From Phascolarctos cinereus (Eukaryota; Chordata; Mammalia; Diprotodontia; Phascolarctidae), in assembly GCF_002099425.1 (NCBI RefSeq), contig NW_018344285.1, positions 806,001 through 870,000 on the forward strand: 64,000 nt of DNA. Direction: 5' to 3'. Numbering within the stretch: the stretch's first letter is position 1; each line of letters opens with the position of its first letter. Shown in pieces: positions 9,850-20,334 of the stretch. The notes under the pieces are model-generated. The model had not been told where the DNA came from and made no database searches. It saw nothing but the letters and a program-made list of their open reading frames with translations. Both the position numbers and the translations under genes were made by a program.

Positions 9850-10410
9850 ATGGAGAAAAAGACACAGATAGTAATCATAACTGTGAATGTGAATGAGATG
9901 AACTCTCCCATAAAATGGAAACATATTGCAGAATGGATTAAAAACCATAATCCTACAATATGTTGTTTACAGGAAACACATTTGAAAAAGAGTGACACAT
10001 ACAGGGTAAAGGTAAAAGGCTGGAGCAGAATATATTATGCATCAGCTGAAGTAAAAAAAGCAGGGGTAGCAATCCTGATCTCAGACAAAGCAAAAGCAAA
10101 AATAGATCTAATCAAAAGAGACAAGGAAGGAAACTACATCCTGCCAAAAGGCACCATAGACAATGAAGTAGTATCATTACTAAACATATATGCACCAAAT
10201 GGTATAGCATCCAGATTCTTAGAGGAGAAGTTCAGGGAGTTACAGGAAAAAATAGACAGCAAAACTATACTAGTGGGGGACCTGAGCCTCCCCCTCTCTG
10301 CACTAGATAAATCTAACCACAAAATAAACAAGAAAGATGTTAAGGAGGTGAATAGAACATTAGAAAAGTTAGGTATGATAGACCTAATTTGCTTCAGTTA
10401 TGTTAGGTGA
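9850..10410 (+). pseudogene. L1 ORF2, endonuclease domain only
   Basis: 186 codons of ORF2, an APE-like endonuclease. Seen in order are ITVNVNEMNS (metal/active-site Asn region), NPTICCLQETHLKKSD (catalytic Glu in QETH), LLNIYAPNGI, VGDLSLPLSALDKSNHKI, and LEKLGMIDLI. In L1 endonucleases the fourth motif is normally GDFNTPLS; here the Asn after GD is replaced by Ser (GDLS). The frame ends inside the CORE-SINE that follows (stop at 10408-10410). The reverse-transcriptase and Cys-rich parts are absent. Not a host gene. Confidence 0.88.
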
Positions 10411-10676
10411 CAGTAGATAAAGCTTTGGACTTGAAGTCAGGAAGATCTAAGTTCAAATCTGACCTCAGATACTCATTAGCTGTGTGATTCTGCAAGTCAC
10501 TTAACCTCTCTTTGCCTCAATTTCCTCATCTGTAAAATGGAACTAATAGTAATACTGACCTCCCAGGTTTGTTGTAAGAAGCAAATAAGATATTTGAAAA
10601 GCATTTAACACATTTCCTGACAAATAGTAGGCACTTATAAATGCTAGCTTTATTATTATTATTATTATTATTATTC
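10403..10676 (+). mobile_element. MIR/MAR-type CORE-SINE
   Basis: Full-length CORE-SINE of about 270 bp. It has a tRNA-like head (GTTCAAATCTGACCTCAG near 10451), CORE block (TCCTCATCTGTAAAATGG near 10522), a MIR-like tail (TAGGCACTTATAAATGC) and a terminal (TTA)n run. It marks the 3' break of the L1 to its left. Confidence 0.85.
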
Positions 10677-10704
10677 ATGGCTTGGATAGATGACTGCTGA
10701 GTCA

Positions 10705-10830
10705 TCTCACCAAGTATTTATTAAGCAACTACTATGAGCCTTCTATGATTGAAGATATGATGGAAGGAATACAAATGACATTTACTAGAAATATGAACCA
10801 TTCATCTTGATAGGAGCATACTTGGAAATT
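10705..10830 (-). mobile_element. L2 3' end fragment
   Basis: Contains the reversed L2 3' end (AAGTATTTATTAAGCAACTA near 10712), then degenerates. Confidence 0.45.
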
Positions 10831-10896
10831 GTAGGTGATAATATAGAGCACGCCATATAATGTAGGGCCTTGAGAGTCAGAGAAAGAAATATACCC

Positions 10897-10976
10897 AAGG
10901 GGGACAGAGAGAGAGAAAGAAAGAAAGAGAAAGAGAGAGAAAGAGACAGAGAGGGAAAGAGGCAGAGAGAGAGAAT
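10897..10976 (+). repeat. (GA)n/(GAAA)n purine tract
   Basis: An imperfect polypurine run of about 80 bp made of AGAG and AAAG units. The Ser/Leu/Phe-rich open frames on the minus strand across it are artefacts. Confidence 0.9.
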
Positions 10977-11394
10977 AATGTAGAAAAGAGAGCAATAATG
11001 ATAAATATAGATATTGCTATAGGTGTAAATATGGATACGTGTACATATCCATATGTTTAAACAGATTATACTGATAGGCATTATATGAATAAAACATATT
11101 TAGAGCTGAGGCTTACCTTCTGGAGTAAGTTGGGGATTGATCTAAAGTCACACATCTAACAAATATTATGAAAATTCTAATAAATTCTACTCATTCCAAA
11201 TCTAATGATTTCCCCCCTACACATTACTGCCTCCTGCAATTATCCTTAGCTATGCCTCCTGCAGTTATCCTTAGTGTGATAAGCATTGTTGATGCAGAAC
11301 TGGAGTTTCTAATAAAATTGTGCATGTATAACATGGATTATCTAACCCTTGGATCCCAATCTCTCTCAGGAGTCTTTCTCTTAAATCTCTAACT

Positions 11395-11660
11395 CTCAGT
11401 TAGACCTTTTCACCTGGATGTTTCATTGTATCCTCAAATCTGACATGTCAAAAACATAACTCAATCTCCCACTACCCTCATTTTCTAAATATCCTTATAT
11501 TGGCAAAGAAGGTACTATCTTCCCAATAAACAAGGTTAATAAATTCAGTCACCCTTGATTCGCCTCTCTTTCTCCTAGTTCACATCTAGTCACTTATCAA
11601 GGATTGTCAATTCTATTTTCACATTTTCCTGTGTCTGTCTCCTTTCCATTCAGGTCTATG
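11395..11660 (+). mobile_element. L2 LINE fragment (sense)
   Basis: Resembles the L2 region downstream of the reverse transcriptase, including the 'ctgacatgtcaaaaacataa' block near 11440 (equivalent to 'aacatgtccaaaac' of L2). Heavily decayed. Confidence 0.5.
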
Positions 11661-12130
11661 CCAATTTTGCATTCTTCCTGACTGTCAATGGTGATGACCT
11701 CAAAAAAAGTAGAGAATTTATGAGATGTGGCAAGACAACGTACACCTGAGTGGAAATAAGGCTACACATATCAGAAACATTGTGTGAGGAGAATAAAATG
11801 GATGTTACTGGTAGAAGAATAAGCAATTCTCTGAATTTCTATTCCTGTCTTTTTTAAAAACATGTCCTCTCAAAAATAATTTGTTGAATACTCTATTAGA
11901 GTAGTTTTTTGAGGTCTCAGAGGATTTTAGCACCTTGATTTGACTATTAAATTTGAATAGCTAGGCCAAGAATTGTTTGTATACAATCTTAAAACTTATT
12001 TTATCAATTTTAATGGTATTTTTCCAATTACATGTCAAGAAAATTTTGAACATTCATTTTTATAAGACTTTGAACTCCAAATATTTCTGTTTTTCTCTCC
12101 TCACCTCCCCTCTTCCAAAAATGACAGGTG

Positions 12131-12790
12131 ATTTTTTTTTTGTCAAATGTTAATTTATTGCAATAGTCTCCTTTGTAGCTTTTAATTTGCTGGGCACAGC
12201 ACCACTATTGATGTCATCAATGACATTATGAGGACGCCTGCCATCAGTTTTGCAGCCCACAGATTGGGCTGTTCCAAGTATCTCTTTAATGGTTCCCGAA
12301 AGGTCTCTTGCCAAGGATTGGTGCCTCCTCTTTCAAGCAATGTTGACAATCTCATTCAGAGTGATGTTTTCATTGTGATTAATATTTTTCTGCTTCTTTC
12401 TGTCCGAAGGAGTTTCCTTTAGGGCTTTGATGATCAAGGCTGAAGCAGAAGGCACACCCTCAATTTGGGCCTATCTATTCTGAATGGTAAGTTTCACTGT
12501 GATCTTTAGCCCTTTCCAATCACCAGTTGCCTTGGCAATGTCATCACCAACCTTTTGTGGAGACAAACCGAAGGGACCAATTTGGGGGTCACCACTTATG
12601 TGGCACCAACTTCACCACCAGTCCACCTTAAAGACATGACTTTAATTTCATTAGGGTCAAACTTGGGAGGCATGGCGGCCACGAAGGTGGAGTCTTGGCC
12701 TACATGCTATGGGGTGTCTGCCAGTATCAAATGAACCCAGATTCTGGACGATTGAAAGAAGTTGCACCTTCACCACTACGATCTGGAAGC
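12131..12790 (-). pseudogene. RPL12: RPL12 processed pseudogene
   Basis: The reverse strand encodes a decayed ribosomal protein L12 (uL11, 60S stalk base). ATG is at 12673-12671, followed by [20 protein letters not shown], then [20 protein letters not shown] and, after breaks, [15 protein letters not shown]. The normal protein is 165 residues and the copy spans its whole length (CDS end near 12183) with several stops and frameshifts. No introns are present. The 5' UTR matches the RPL12 leader (AAGGTGCAACTTCTTTCA, upstream of the ATG). The 3' end has CAATAAA and an A run (T run at 12132-12141). It lies inside an L1 3' UTR with an imperfect repeat of AAAATGACAGGTGAT-like sequence on both sides. 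It is an L1-mediated, non-functional retrocopy. Confidence 0.93.
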
Positions 12791-13079
12791 CAAAACAAAA
12801 GCAGGCAATTTGATGTAGGTTATGTATGTGCTATCTTGTAAAACATATTTCCATATTAGTCACAGTTGTGAAAGAAGAAACAGATCAAAAGGAAAAAATA
12901 ACACAAATAAGAATAACGTGAGAAAAGCATGCTTTATTCTGAATTGAGTCCATCAGTTTTTATCTGGAGGTGGATAGCATTTTCTTTCTTGAATCCTTTG
13001 TACTTTTCTTGGAACATTGTACTACTGCAAATAGCTGAGTCATGCTTACTTGAACATCACACAATTTTTTTATATAAAT

Positions 13080-13680
13080 TTATTTATTTTTAGCTTTCAA
13101 CATTCACTTCGACAAGTTTTTTGAGTTCCAAATTTTCACCCCATCTCACCCCTCCCCCACCCCAAGATGGCACGCATTCTGAATAACCCTTCCCCTAGTC
13201 TGTCCTCTCTTCTATCTCTCCCCTCTTCTCTTATTCCCTTCCCCTTCTATTTTCCTGTAGGGCAGGATAGACTTCTGTAGCCAAATTCCCATATTTCTTA
13301 TTTCCCAGTAGCATGAGAAAACATTTTTTTAAACATATGTTTTAAAAACTTTAGATGTCAAATTTTCTCTCTTCCTCCCTCCCCACCCACCCTCATTGAA
13401 AATACAAGCTACTCAGTATAGATTGTACATGTGAAGTTATGCAAAACACTTCCACAGTAGACATGTTGTGAAAAACTACTTCTATTTCCCTTAATCCTAT
13501 CCTGCCCTCCCATTTATTCAATTCTTTCTTTTGACCCTGTCCCTCCTCAGAAGTATTTACTTCTGATTGCCCCCTTTCCCAATCTGCCCTCCTCTCTATT
13601 ATTCCCCTGCTCTTTGTTCCCTTTTCCCCCTATTTTCCTGTAGGGTAAAACAGATTTCCATATACAATTGAATGCATATG
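13080..13680 (-). repeat. Internal repeat in the half-LINE 3' region
   Basis: Two similar pyrimidine-rich blocks (plus strand) at about 13090-13310 and 13320-13680. Both begin with an L1 3'-UTR-like block (AGTTCCAAATTTTC near 13125; ATGTCAAATTTTCTCTC near 13353). Both contain a CTATTTTCCTGTAGGG motif (near 13246 and 13629) followed by a related A-rich block. This suggests duplication of the 3' UTR/spacer within the element or insertion of a second 3' end. Confidence 0.55.
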
Positions 13681-13763
13681 TTATTCCCTCCTTAAGCCAA
13701 ATCCTATGAGAATAAGATTCTCTTACCTACCCCCGTTTCCCCTCCACTGTAAGAGGCTTTTCT

Positions 13764-13764
<1 letters not shown>

Positions 13765-13802
<38 letters not shown>
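13765..13802 (+). repeat. (TG)n dinucleotide repeat
   Basis: About 18 TG units inside the half-LINE spacer; it creates a Val/Cys run in an open frame, which is an artefact. Confidence 0.95.
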
Positions 13803-13803
<1 letters not shown>

Positions 13804-13928
13804 AAAATTTACCCCATTCGGCCTCTCCCTTTCTTCTTCTCCAAGTATAATCCTCTCTCATCCTTTAATTTTATTCTCTAGATATGACCCCTTCATCTTC
13901 AGTTCATCCTGTGCCCTCTATGCATGTA

Positions 13929-13962
13929 TGTATATATGGATGGATGGATGGATGCATGGATG

Positions 13963-13994
<32 letters not shown>

Positions 13995-14010
13995 CGTCTA
14001 TCTATCTATA
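13929..14010 (+). repeat. (GGAT)n-(TCTA)n tetranucleotide repeat
   Basis: Compound tract of TGGATGGA units followed by about 14 TCTA/TATC units with single-base interruptions, inside the half-LINE. Confidence 0.95.
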
Positions 14011-14159
14011 CATACACATAATTTTTTTCCTCCAACTACCCTAACACTGACAAAGGTCTCATGAGTTATAAATATCATCTTTCCATGCAAGAATGTAAAC
14101 AGTTCAATCTTAATACGTCTCTTATTTCTCTTTCCTGTTTACCTCTTCATGTAGTACTT

Positions 14160-15170
14160 GAGTTCTGTATTTGAAAGTCAAATTTTCTATTCAGCTCTGC
14201 TCTTTTCATCAGGAATGCTTGAAAGTCCTCTATTTCACTGAATGACTATTTTTATCCCTGAAGGATTATACTCAGTTTTTCTGGGTTGGTGATTCTTGGT
14301 TGTAATCCTGTCTCCTTTGCCCTCCAGAATATTATATTCCATGCCCTGTGGTCCATTAAGGTAGAAGCTGCTAAATCTTGTGTTATCCTGATTGTGTTTC
14401 CATAGTACTTGAATTGTTTCTTTCTGGCAGCTTGTAATATTTTCTCCTTGACCTGGGAACTCTGAAATTTGGCTATAATATTCCTAGGAGTTTTCCTTTG
14501 GGGATCTTTTTCAGGAGGAGATCTGTGGATTCTTTCAATTTCTATTTTCCCTCTGGTTCTAAAATATATCAGGGAAGTTTTCCTTGATAATTTCTTGAAA
14601 GATGATGTCTAGGCTCTTTTTTTTGATCATGGCTTTCAGATAGTCCAATAATTTTTAAATTCTCTGTCCTGGATCTATTTTCCAGGTCAGTTGTTTTTCC
14701 AATGAGATATTTCACATTGTTTTCTAATTTTTCATTCTTTTAGATTTAACAGTGTCTTGATTTCTCATAAGGTCACTAGCTTCCAATTGCTCTATTCTAA
14801 TTTTTAAGGAAGTATTTTCTTCAGTAATCTTTTGGACTTCCTCTTTCCATTTGTCCAGTTGTGCTTTTTAGGGCATTATTTTCCTCATTGTCTTTTTGGA
14901 CCTCTTTTGCCATTTGGGTTAGGCTATTTTTTAAGGTGTTATTTTCTTCAGTATTTTTTTGGGTCTCCTTTAGCAAGCTGTTGACTTGTTTTTCATGATT
15001 TTCTTGTACCACTCTCATTTTTCTTCCCAGTTTTTCCTCTACTTCCTTACTTGCTTCTCAAAATCCCTTTTGAGCTCTTCCAAGGCCTGGGACTGATTCA
15101 TATTTTTCTTGGAGGCTTTGGATGTAGGAGCTTTGACTTTGTTGTCTTCTTCTGGTTGTATATTTTGATC
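14160..15170 (-). pseudogene. ORF1 of the half-LINE (broken)
   Basis: Minus-strand ORF1p-like reading, decayed by several frame breaks. The clearest part is a 65-residue open stretch (15018-14821) with heptad-like repeats (NSLLKETQKNTEENNTLKNS, then AKEVQKDNEENNALKS), typical of the L1 ORF1p coiled coil. Towards 14160 come blocks corresponding to the RRM and C-terminal domain, recognisable by comparison with the 8.7-9.2 kb copy. Acidic and glutamine-rich sequence precedes the coiled coil. Non-functional. Confidence 0.75.
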
Positions 15171-16078
15171 TTCTTTGTCACCAAAGTAAGATAATATAGT
15201 CTGACTCTATTTGTGCTGCTTGCTCATGCTCCTGGCAAATTACTTGAGTTTTAAACTCTTTGGTAAGGTAAGAGTCTGCTTCCAACGGGGAGAATGTAAT
15301 GTCCCAAGCTTCAGGGGTTTGTACAGCTGTTTTCAGAGATAATTGTAGGGACCTGTAAATATTCAGTTCTTGCAAAGTGGTATGATGAAGGGCAAGGTGT
15401 TTACTCCTTTCCTGGCCTGTGGCCACAGGTACTTCTTTCTGTCCTTTAACTGTGAGGAGGGGTTCCTCTCCATAGCCACTACAAGCTCCACCATGCCAGT
15501 GTTCCTCCTCACCCCAGAACCGCAGCCCAGAACTGTCACCCAGATCCAAACACAGGCAAAGCAAGAGATTCCTGCCTCAGCACTGGTAAAGAGATCCCTG
15601 CAATCCCTCTCTGATCAGCACTGGATTCCCCCTCAGTCTGTGAGCCGGAAGCTTGGGAAGCAGCTGCCCCCCCCCAGGGCCACATTCTTGGGGAATGGAG
15701 CTGTGACCCTGCCTTCCTCTCTCAGCACCTCAGAAACAGACTTTTCCCACTGACCTGCTAAGTTGTCTTTGGCATTTGTGGATTGAGGAGTCTGGAAACC
15801 TCCACAGCTGCCCGATTCAGTCCTCTGAGCCCTGCTCCAGGTTTGCTGCGGCCTGTGCGCCCACAGCACTCTGTTCTGTGCTCCCAGACCGTAGCAATAT
15901 ACCTTTCTGATTGATCATCCAGGTTGTTTTGGGCTGGAAATTTGTTTCACTCTGTCTTTTTGTGGGTTCTGCTGCTTCAGAATTTGTTTAGAGCCATTTT
16001 TTATGAGTATTTGGAGGGCTTTGGGGGAGAGCTCAAGCAAGTCACTGCTTTCACTATGCCATCATGGCTCTGCCCCCT

Positions 16079-16965
16079 GATTATCATACAATGTTTTCTT
16101 GGTTCTGGTCGTTTCATTTTGCAACATTTCATATAAATCTTTGCAAGTTTTTTCTGAAATTTGTGTATTCTTCATTTCTTATTGTGTGCAAAGCAATCCA
16201 TGACATCCATACACCACAGGTTGTTCAGCCGTTTCCCAAGTTTTGCTGTTTTTTTTTTTTTTGCCACCACAAAAAAGGTTGCTAGTTATATGTTTGCACA
16301 TGTAGGTCAATTTCCCTTTGTTTAGCATCTCTTTGGGATACAGACCTACTATTGGTATTGCTGGATCAAAGGATATGCACAGTTTGGTTACCCTACACAT
16401 ATAGTTCCAAATTGCTCTCCAGAATGGTTAGATCAATTACAACTCCACCAACACTACATTAGTGTGCCAGTTTTCCAACATCTTCTCCAGTGTTTATCAT
16501 TTTCCCTGTTTTGGGGTCATATTAACCAATTTGGTAGGTGTGCAGTGGTACCTCAGAGTTTTTTTGCATTTGAATTTCTCTAATCAGAAATGATTTAGAT
16601 AACTTCTTCATATGCATAATGATAGTTTTGATTTCTTCATCTTAAAACTGCCTGTTCATATGCTTGGGTCATTTATCAATGGGAAATGGCTTGTATTCTT
16701 ATAAATTTGACTCAGTTCTCTATATATTTGAGAAATGAGGCCTTTGTCTGAGATACTTGCTATAAAGACTGTTTTTGTTTGTTTTGTTTTTGTTTCTGAT
16801 TCTGATCTAGCCCCTTGCCTTTACTTTGTGCATGTGTGTCTTCCTGCTTCAAGTGTATTTCTTATAAACAACATATTGTAGAATTATGGTTTTTGCTCTA
16901 CTCTGCCATCCATTTCTTTCTCATGGAAGATTTCATCCCATTCACATTCCAGTTATCATTATTAG
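16079..16965 (-). pseudogene. L1 ORF2 remnants (two ends joined by a deletion)
   Basis: From 16965 back to about 16840 the reverse strand matches the start of the endonuclease (compare 9880-9985), including the block equivalent to NPTICCLQETHL. Then, from about 16790 to 16079, it matches the last part of ORF2, as at 28.4-28.9 kb and 0.5-1.0 kb. The intervening reverse-transcriptase part is missing, with a T/G-rich junction around 16770-16800. Confidence 0.7.
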
Positions 16966-17409
16966 CTGTATTTCCCTCCATCTTATTTTTCTTCCTTTGT
17001 GTCCTCTCTTTCCTTTCACCCTTTCCCTCCTTATCAGTGTTTCCCTTCTGTCTGCCACCTTCCCTGGTCTGTCCTCTCTTCTGTCATCCCCCAAACCCAC
17101 ATCACACCTTTACTTAATCTTGTCCCTTCACAATTTCTTGTCAAGTGAGATAGATTTCCATAGTCAACTGACTATGCATATTATTCCCTCTTTGAACCAA
17201 TATTGATGAGAGTAAGTTTCAAGGGAATCCCATTGCCTACCCTCCCATTTTCCCCTCTACTGTAATAGGTCTTCTATTCCTCTTCATATGAAATAATTTA
17301 TCCCGTTCTATTGCTCCCTTCCTTTTTACCCAGTGTACTTTTTTCTCATCCATTCACTTTTTTAAGTCATCCCCTAAAATTCACCTTGTACCCATGCCCA
17401 CTGTTGACG

Positions 17410-17410
<1 letters not shown>

Positions 17411-17467
<57 letters not shown>

Positions 17468-17468
17468 C
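17411..17468 (+). repeat. (CA)n(TA)n compound microsatellite
   Basis: About 20 CA units followed by about 9 TA units, inside the inter-ORF spacer of the old L1. Confidence 0.95.
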
Positions 17469-17599
17469 TCCTTCTACCTGTAGTATTAATGGTACATTTT
17501 TTTAAGAATTGCAAGGATCAACTTATTATATTGGGATGTAAACATTTCAATTCCATTGAATCCCTCATGTTTTCTTTTCCCTTTTTACCTTTTCAGGCT

Positions 17600-18560
17600 T
17601 CTCTTGAGTCTTGATATTGGAGACCAAATTTTTCAATCAGTTCTGTTTTTTTTTTAATGAAAACTTGAAATCCTTCTTCCTCATTGAATAACCATTTTCC
17701 CCCTTGTAGTATCATGCTTAATTTCACCACATAAGTGATTCTTGGTTGTAGTCTTAACTTTGGAATATCATCTTCCCTAAGTCCTATCTAAACCTGATTG
17801 CGCCTCCCCGGTATTTTAACTGTTTCTTTTCGGCCACTTGAAGTATTTTCCCCCTGACTTGACAATTCTATAATTTGGCTATTATGTTCCTTGAAGTTTT
17901 TATTTGGGGATCTCTTTGCTCAGGTGATTAGTAGATCTATTCAATGCCTATTTTGCATTTTTCCTTATTATTTTCTTGAAAGATAGTGCCCAGGTCCTCC
18001 TTTTGCTTTCAGGTGGTCCAATGAGTTTGACATTGTCACTCCTAGATCTATTTTCCAGGTCAGTTGTTTTTCCCATTAGGTAGTTTACATTTTAACATTC
18101 CATATATCTTCTATATTTTTCATTCTTTTGAATTTGATTGATTCTTGATGTTTCGTAAAGAAATTAGCTTCCACTTACCAATTCTAAATTTTAAGGAGTT
18201 ATTTTCCCCAGTTACCTTTTGTGTTTCCTTTTCCATTTAGCCAATTGTACTTTTTAGGTAGTTTTTTTCTTTTCCATTTTGCCAATTCTACACTTCAGCA
18301 GTTGTTTTCTTTTTCCAAGCTCTTGACTCTTTTTCATCATTTTCGTGCATCACTCTCATTTCTTTTCTCAATTTTTCTTCTACCTCTCTTATACAGTGGT
18401 TAAACTGCCTTTTAGCTGTTGCATGAGCTCTTTCTGGTCTTGAGAACAATTCTTATTTTTTTCTTTGGGGCTTTGCCCACAGATGTTTTGACAGTGTTTT
18501 CTTCTTTTGTGTTTTTGTCTTCATCTTCCCTGTCACCATAATAACTTTCCGCAATCAAAG
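17600..18560 (-). pseudogene. ORF1 of the old L1 (broken)
   Basis: The reverse strand carries decayed ORF1 sequence parallel to 14160-15170, for example the matching blocks around 17860-17910 and 14450-14510 and around 18040-18065 and 14680-14700. The coiled-coil end faces 18.3-18.5 kb and is followed by a GC-richer 5' UTR to about 18930. Many breaks; no coding capacity. Confidence 0.65.
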
Positions 18561-18930
18561 TCTTTTTTTTGTTGTTTTTTGCTCATCTTTTTTCTTTTTT
18601 TTTTTCCATTTGGCCTTTTTCCTTTTTTTTAAATTTGAGTTTTGCTCCAGGAGCAGAAGTGGCACTGTCTAAGTCTTCTTGTGCCTGGGTCTGAAGACCC
18701 TGGCTATTTACCTGGTGCTATGCTTATGTTGACCTGAGGGGACCCTTGTGTCTTGTGCTACACTGAGGGAGTTATGAGGTGGGGTGGCTGGTGCTTCTGG
18801 AGGCCATATAGGTTTTGCAGCTTACCTGGTACTGAGCTGGGGTCCTAGTGTGATGTCTGGCACGTATTGAGGCTTGGATGGTTTCTGCTTAGCTTCATGG
18901 TTACCATGTGGAGATCTGCCTCTGGAAAGC

Positions 18931-19484
18931 AATTTATTTGCCCAGCGATGTTTTGAAGCATGTAGAACTCTGCATGTTGGAGGATGCCTGTTTTTTTAAA
19001 ACTGATTTTTAAAAACCACTGCTCCTTTCCCAGTCTATTGCCACCTAGTAGTTAAATAGAAGATTAGGGCAGTAAAATTCCTAACTGTAGTAAAATTCTA
19101 GGCAGAGCATTGGCCAGGTGATGTCTTTTAAGAAGTTTTGTATAAGACCTCATTGCCTTAACTCAGTGGTTCCCCAAAATCTAATGTATAGTCAGTAAAT
19201 ACTAATAATGTTCTAAGAAAAAAAAAACAGGAAAAAAGTTTGAGAACTAGTGCCTTCCCTTGATTTACCCAATTCAATAAGAATTTGGGCAGAATGAGAC
19301 TAGATCAAAGAGCTCCCAAGAACTAAGGCTATTAAACCTCAAAGTCCTTATGTTTCTATTTATAATTTATCTGAAACTTTATTAACTTGAAGGAGGTTAT
19401 TTACAATGATCAACTCAGTTTGGGATATCTTAAGAGATCTTGACAAAACTAAGTGAAAGAAATGATTGTATAAGATGTTATGGT
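18931..19484. other. No feature recognised
   Basis: Sequence beyond the probable 5' end of the old L1. Nothing assigned. Confidence 0.5.
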
Positions 19485-19660
19485 GGTGCAGTTACTAATT
19501 CCAAATTTAGAAGATCTGGGGAACTCTTATCTGTAAGTTTTTAGTTAAATCACTTAATCACCTTGGGCTTCATTTTTCTCATCTATAAAATAATGGGGTT
19601 GTATTAAATGGCCTCTAAAGTCCATAATAATACTTGATTTATGATTCAGTCAGCTAAGAA
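19485..19660 (+). mobile_element. MIR3-like CORE-SINE, decayed
   Basis: The CORE block is visible as TTTTTCTCATCTATAAAATA near 19573, followed by a CR1-like tail (AAATGGCCTCTAAAGTCCAT near 19606). Confidence 0.6.
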
Positions 19661-20334
19661 GGACTGGCAGTTAGAAGCCTCTGCAGTCTTGGGATACTAT
19701 TACAGGTAGGATACTGTTGATGAAGTTTGTTGAATTCTTGTTTACATTAGTTTTCTGGAGTAATTATCGCTTATTAAATTAGTAATGACTGATTGTTATG
19801 GATCTATTTATTTTAATTTTAAGAGGCCAGTGCCTTATTACAAGATCATTTGGCTCCAAAACATATGTTTATAATGCAAGTGCCATATCTTATTGTAATA
19901 GTTGTTAACTAAATAGTAATTAACAAAAACATATTTAATGAATTAGGATAATTTTTTTCTGAATACAATCTGTAACAGTCCTTCACATGCACACATAATT
20001 AAGTTTTAAATATTGATTGTTGTGATTTATTACACTTCAATTATTTTATTCTGTCAAGAAAAATTTCATTTTTGTCCCAAAAAAGTTTTTTTGTCTCATA
20101 ATTAAGTGAATATTGGTGTCTGAGATGTCTCACTTTAAAAGACATTGTATATTACATAAAGCTAGACCTGTGGCCATATTTTTTTTCCTGTACAATCCAA
20201 TTGTCTTTTATTTTTCCAACTGCCTTTTCTTGGGTCAGTACTCATAATTTATACAATCCCCATGAAACAGATTCTTATAGCAAAGATTCTAGGGGGAAAA
20301 ATTCTACCATCTTGGATAATAAACCATTACTTGT
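19661..20334. other. No feature recognised
   Basis: AT-rich unique-looking sequence; no repeat or exon identified. Confidence 0.5.

Larger units (their letters stand above)
7353..10402 (+). mobile_element. 5'-complete, 3'-truncated L1 LINE
   Basis: Starts with the typical L1 5' end (GGGAGCCAAGATGGTGGAG, from 7356). It carries a 5' UTR with two related units, ORF1 (8184-9237), a purine- and G-rich inter-ORF spacer, and the first ~180 codons of ORF2 (9850 onward). It stops where a CORE-SINE begins near 10403, and no L1 sequence resumes after the SINE. Most of ORF2 (all of the reverse transcriptase) and the 3' UTR are therefore missing, through deletion or rearrangement rather than ordinary 5' truncation. 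ORF1 and the endonuclease are well preserved compared with other L1 pieces here, which suggests it is the youngest L1 of the window. Confidence 0.92.
13066..16077 (-). mobile_element. HAL1-like half-LINE (ORF1-only), nested in L1
   Basis: The minus strand starts at 16077 with an L1-type 5' end (GGGGGCAGAGCCATGATGG). It continues through a 5' UTR and ORF1 (about 15170-14160), then a spacer and 3' UTR to a poly(A) (T run ending 13071). No ORF2 block is present between ORF1 and the 3' end. The flanks form a duplication of 15 bp with three differences: TGAACATCACACAAT at 13051-13065 and TGATTATCATACAAT at 16078-16092, which is the interrupted L1 sequence. HAL1 elements (LINEs keeping ORF1 only) are known in mammals including marsupials. 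An L1 copy that lost ORF2 by deletion after insertion is the alternative. Confidence 0.7.
12002..18930 (-). mobile_element. Old L1 LINE, split by two later insertions
   Basis: On the minus strand the parts run: 5' UTR (about 18930 to 18560), ORF1 (to about 17600), inter-ORF spacer, the endonuclease start of ORF2 (to about 16840), a jump, the ORF2 C-terminal part (16790-16079), then 3' UTR (13065-12791 and 12118-12002). Two blocks are foreign: a half-LINE at 13066-16077 and an RPL12 retropseudogene at about 12131-12790. The sequence either side of each resumes the L1 order, as comparison with the uninterrupted 3' end at 27.2-27.7 kb shows. The central ORF2, including most of the reverse transcriptase, is deleted near 16790-16840. 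Confidence 0.8.

Noticed and set aside
7353-10402. A potentially active L1
   Set aside because: ORF1 is frame-broken, ORF2 ends after the endonuclease and the 3' end is missing.
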